From NCBI GenBank assembly GCA_900541965.1, contig UQLN01000042.1:1-38140 (forward strand): a stretch of 38,140 bases of DNA, in the 5' to 3' direction. The translations under genes and the position numbers were made by a program. Shown piece after piece: positions 35,707 to 38,140 of the stretch (within the stretch, counting starts at the first letter, position 1; each line of letters starts with the position of its first letter). Source of the stretch: an uncultured Parabacteroides sp. (lineage in GTDB: Bacteria > Bacteroidota > Bacteroidia > Bacteroidales > Tannerellaceae). The notes beneath the pieces are model-generated. The model was not told where the DNA came from, ran no database searches, and saw only the letters and a list, made by a program, of their open reading frames with translations.

Positions 35707-36127
35707 GGATGTTTTTTTTGATAATTTGATCAAGACATTCGGTAGCTTGGAGGAAACCCGTAAAGGCCTGGATTATTTTAGAAGTGAGGTGAAAAAAGCT
35801 GGATTCCCTGATTTGCATATTCAACTGATTGCGGGTGGTGTTCCGAATGCTTCGATAGGATGGGATGACACACCTCGCTTTCCTCATAAAACTCAGGAAG
35901 ATGTGGTACATTTCAATCAGTCTCCACAAAGCTTTGCCGCCTTTCTGCAAAAGGCAAAAGCGTACTGTGACAAACATCCGGAACAACCGAAATTGATAAC
36001 TGTTTATGCTTGGAATGAATGGGTGGAAGGTGCTTACTTATTGCCCGATATGAAATATGGCTTTGATTATCTGGATGCCGTAAAAGATGTTATGATAGAT
36101 GGTAAATACGAAAGATATACAAAGTAG
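35707..36127 (+). pseudogene. C-terminal fragment of a GH99-like (WbsX) domain protein
   Basis: An open frame runs from within the intron remnant, but homology begins around 35711: DNLIKTFGSLEETRKGL, then GWDDTPRFPHK, a SFAAFLQKAKAYCD helix and the family end TVYAWNEWVEGAYLLPDMKYGFDYLDAVKDV. This is the last 135 residues or so of a protein normally more than 350 long. Full-length relatives are GH99-like proteins in glycan or cell-surface polysaccharide loci. No start codon, signal or catalytic N-terminal part remains, and no promoter is seen, so it is a remnant. Its presence hints that the locus once encoded a further endo-acting enzyme. Confidence 0.85.
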
Positions 36128-36150
36128 CAGCCATTAGAAAATATTTTTTA

Positions 36151-36200
36151 GCCCTTACAAATCTGCCGGTTTTTCCGGATAGTGTTTGTAAGGGTTATTT
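36151..36200 (+). terminator. Terminator after the GH99-like fragment
   Basis: The arms CCCTTACAAA (36152-36161) and TTTGTAAGGG (36185-36194) pair over 10 bp around an inner CCGG stem; TTATTTTATT follows. Confidence 0.75.
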
Positions 36201-36234
36201 TATTGTGTAGAATTAATCCCATTATTAGGATAAA

Positions 36235-36266
36235 TTTGTAAATAATATCCCTTTATCTTACTTTTG
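36235..36266 (+). promoter_or_regulatory. Promoter of the second GH20 gene
   Basis: TTTG (36235-36238), a 20-nt spacer and TACTTTTG (36259-36266) match the Bacteroidetes consensus. The start would be near 36273, so the GH20 gene is transcribed separately from the susCD operon. Confidence 0.65.
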
Positions 36267-36268
36267 TA

Positions 36269-36304
36269 AAGTCACTTATCGAGATAATTCCGGGTAAGTG
36301 GCTT
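36269..36304 (+). promoter_or_regulatory. Leader hairpin of the second GH20 gene
   Basis: A 10-bp stem with one G-U (36269-36278 with 36295-36304) sits between promoter and start codon and is followed by TATTATT. It may be a weak attenuator or overlap the transcription start. Confidence 0.4.
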
Positions 36305-36333
36305 TATTATTAAACTTTATAATCTAATATTGT

Positions 36334-37929
36334 ATGAAAGCGAATTGTCTTTTCTTGTTTTGTCTCTTGTTTCTTTGTGCTTGTCAGGCTCCACCAATAG
36401 AGGAGTATAAAATTATTCCACAACCGGTATCAGTCTCGTATACACCGGGATTTGTCAAATTGAATAAGTTGCCGGTGATAGCTTATTCGGATGGATTGTC
36501 AAATGAAGCGAAATTATTGCAATCTTATTTAGCTTCTGATTTTTCTTTAGCTTCTGATTTGAAAGAAGGTGTAAAAAAAGCAGATATATCACTGATGCTG
36601 GAACCTACGGTCTTATCGGAAGAAAAAGAGGGATACATATTAAACGTAGCCTCCGGGAATATTCAGATTCAAGCAAATACACCGGCTGGTGTCTTAAATG
36701 GTATTCAGACATTACGGCAGATAATAAAGGAGAAAGATGGCAAATATCAGGTACAGAAAGCGATAGTGACCGATTATCCAGCTTTTTCGTGGCGTGCATT
36801 TATGCTGGATGAGGGGCGTTATTTTAAAGGAAAAGATGTTGTACTGAGTTTGTTGGATCAAATGGCGGCATTAAAAATGAATGTTTTTCATTGGCATTTG
36901 ACGGAAGACCATGGATGGCGTATAGAAATAAAGAAATATCCCCGGTTGACAGAAGTGGGTGCTTATCGTGATTCTTCAGAGATAAATCATTTTGGAAGTA
37001 ACGTATACGATGGAAAGCCTCACGGAGGATTTTACACACAGGAACAAATAAAGGAAGTGGTTGATTATGCTGCAAAACGTCATATAATGGTTGTGCCGGA
37101 AGTGGAAATGCCAGGTCATGCCAGTGCGGCAATCGCTTCCTATCCCTGGTTAGGTACAAGTGGCAAACAAATAAAAGTTCCATGTAAATTTGGTGTTCAA
37201 TATGATGTTTATAATGTGTCGGATCCTCGTGTAATCCGGTTTATGGAAGACGTGATGGATGAAGTTATAGCATTATTCCCTGCTCCCGTATTTCATATAG
37301 GAGGGGATGAAGTCCGGTATGACCAGTGGAAAGAATCCCCGGCTATCCGTTCTTATATGGCAAAAAATAAGATTAAAACACCTGCCGAACTACAAGTGTT
37401 TTTTACAAATAATATGTCTAATTTGTTAGCCGACAAGGGACGTAGAATGATGGGTTGGAATGAAATTACAGGAGCTAAACTGCATGAATACCAGGATAAA
37501 TCAGATACGGAAGTCAAACAACAACTGGCTTCCGGCACGATTGTCCATTTTTGGAAAGGAGATCCTAAGCTAATTAAAGAAACAATAGAACAAGGGTATG
37601 ATATTGTAAATTCATATCATGAATATACTTATCTGGATTATACATATGAATCGATTCCTTTGGAAAAAGCGTATTCATTTAATCCTGTGCCTGATGGATT
37701 GACGGATGTGCAGCAGAAAAAGGTTTTAGGTTTAGGTTGTCAGATGTGGGGTGAATTTATCCCAACTGTGGAGAGTATGAATTTGAAGGTTTTTCCACGT
37801 TTGGCTGCTTATGCTGAAACCGGATGGACTGATATTTCGAACAAAGATTATACTCGTTTTGTGCAAACATTGGATATTTTTAAAGAAAAATGGGCTGCGC
37901 AAGGTATTGTAATTGGTTCGGAAAAGTAA
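36334..37929 (+). CDS. GH20 beta-N-acetylhexosaminidase lipoprotein
   Basis: The 531-residue lipoprotein (lipobox ending at Cys17, FLCAC) has a GH20b-like N-terminal domain (about 25-140) and the catalytic barrel (about 145-505) with HWHLTEDHGWRIEIKKYPRL and the catalytic pair Asp325-Glu326 in HIGGDEVRYDQW. It lacks the chitobiase-C and discoidin parts of the GH20 at 795-3125, so it is a minimal form. It should trim terminal GlcNAc/GalNAc from glycans released by the upstream GH18 or DUF4838 enzymes. It has its own promoter (36235-36266) and is separated from the operon by the intron and pseudogene. Confidence 0.94.
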   Translation: MKANCLFLFCLLFLCACQAPPIEEYKIIPQPVSVSYTPGFVKLNKLPVIAYSDGLSNEAKLLQSYLASDFSLASDLKEGVKKADISLMLEPTVLSEEKEGYILNVASGNIQIQANTPAGVLNGIQTLRQIIKEKDGKYQVQKAIVTDYPAFSWRAFMLDEGRYFKGKDVVLSLLDQMAALKMNVFHWHLTEDHGWRIEIKKYPRLTEVGAYRDSSEINHFGSNVYDGKPHGGFYTQEQIKEVVDYAAKRHIMVVPEVEMPGHASAAIASYPWLGTSGKQIKVPCKFGVQYDVYNVSDPRVIRFMEDVMDEVIALFPAPVFHIGGDEVRYDQWKESPAIRSYMAKNKIKTPAELQVFFTNNMSNLLADKGRRMMGWNEITGAKLHEYQDKSDTEVKQQLASGTIVHFWKGDPKLIKETIEQGYDIVNSYHEYTYLDYTYESIPLEKAYSFNPVPDGLTDVQQKKVLGLGCQMWGEFIPTVESMNLKVFPRLAAYAETGWTDISNKDYTRFVQTLDIFKEKWAAQGIVIGSEK

Positions 37930-38069
37930 AGAATGTTCAAAAGTATTAGAGGAATGACTATTGATTAATGCAAAGAGTAGTCATGTATGTGCGGAAATTC
38001 ATCGCGTACGTGTACCATTAATAACCGTTTGTTGTGTTAAAAAAAAGATGAAAAAAAGTTGTGGAAATA
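37930..38069. other. Short non-coding stretch at the window end
   Basis: I see no gene in this stretch between the GH20 and the promoter at 38070. It is A-rich near 38040-38058. Confidence 0.4.
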
Positions 38070-38101
38070 TTTGGAAGATATGTTTTACAGCACTACTTTT
38101 G
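38070..38101 (+). promoter_or_regulatory. Strong promoter resembling those of rRNA/tRNA operons
   Basis: TTTG (38070-38073), a 20-nt spacer and TACTTTTG (38094-38101) followed by CACCCGC. The sequence TTTGCACCCGC followed by a purine-rich GAGAGAGAAC leader is, as I recall, typical of stable-RNA promoters in Bacteroides and relatives. The gene itself lies beyond the window. Confidence 0.5.
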
Positions 38102-38140
38102 CACCCGCATTCGAGAGAGAACGGCGGTTGAACATGATGA

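Noticed and set aside
35726..36127. A complete small gene of 133 codons
   Set aside because: It starts at a TTG without promoter, inside a domain that is normally the end of a longer GH99-like protein, directly after an intron remnant.

Overview
The window reads as a chromosomal segment of a gut-type Bacteroidales bacterium (Bacteroides or Parabacteroides; I cannot choose firmly). The evidence is SusC/SusD and FecR/ECF-sigma genes, many lipoproteins with SPII lipoboxes, absence of Shine-Dalgarno sequences, and repeated matches to the Bacteroidetes promoter pattern TTTG-N(18-20)-TAnnTTTG. Nothing was computed beyond reading the sequence; all family calls rest on recognised motifs.

Layout. (1) 1-309: N-terminus of a fimbrillin-like lipoprotein on the minus strand. 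(2) 446-634: a promoter-bearing segment bounded by perfect 19-bp inverted repeats, which looks like a phase-variable invertible promoter; in this orientation it points away from the fimbrillin. (3) 795-3125: surface GH20 hexosaminidase with its own promoter. (4) 3224-5354: ahpCF peroxide defence operon. (5) 5505-6428: CDF zinc exporter with a long leader that may hold an sRNA or attenuator. (6) 6945-8090: chorismatase/RidA-fold protein. (7) 8594-11722: tandem paralogous coiled-coil lipoproteins. (8) 11895-13200: hemerythrin-like protein plus a LuxR-type regulator whose receiver domain lacks its phospho-acceptor Asp. (9) 13310-16970: GtaA-like lipoprotein plus GH43. (10) 17166-18468, minus: LysE-type exporter plus a CBM9-like protein.

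From 18603 to 37929 lies a probable host-glycan utilisation locus. On the minus strand are an ECF sigma factor, a large outer-membrane barrel protein and an S-type sulfatase. Divergent on the plus strand are FecR, SusC (broken by a frameshift, probably a short deletion), SusD, an arylsulfotransferase-like lipoprotein, a DUF4838 lipoprotein with discoidin domain, a GH18 and a GH20. Between GH18 and GH20 sit a terminator, the domain-I remnant of a class IIC group II intron, and a C-terminal fragment of a GH99-like (WbsX) gene. The enzyme set (GH18, GH20, DUF4838, GH99-like remnant, sulfatase) suggests N-glycans or sulfated host glycans as substrate; this is inference.

The most notable regulatory element is the roughly 210-nt leader of the ECF sigma gene. 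It folds into a long hairpin carrying a 22-codon ORF, and part of that hairpin can pair instead with a downstream arm followed by seven U, as in a transcription attenuator. The window ends just inside a strong promoter resembling those of rRNA/tRNA operons in this group.
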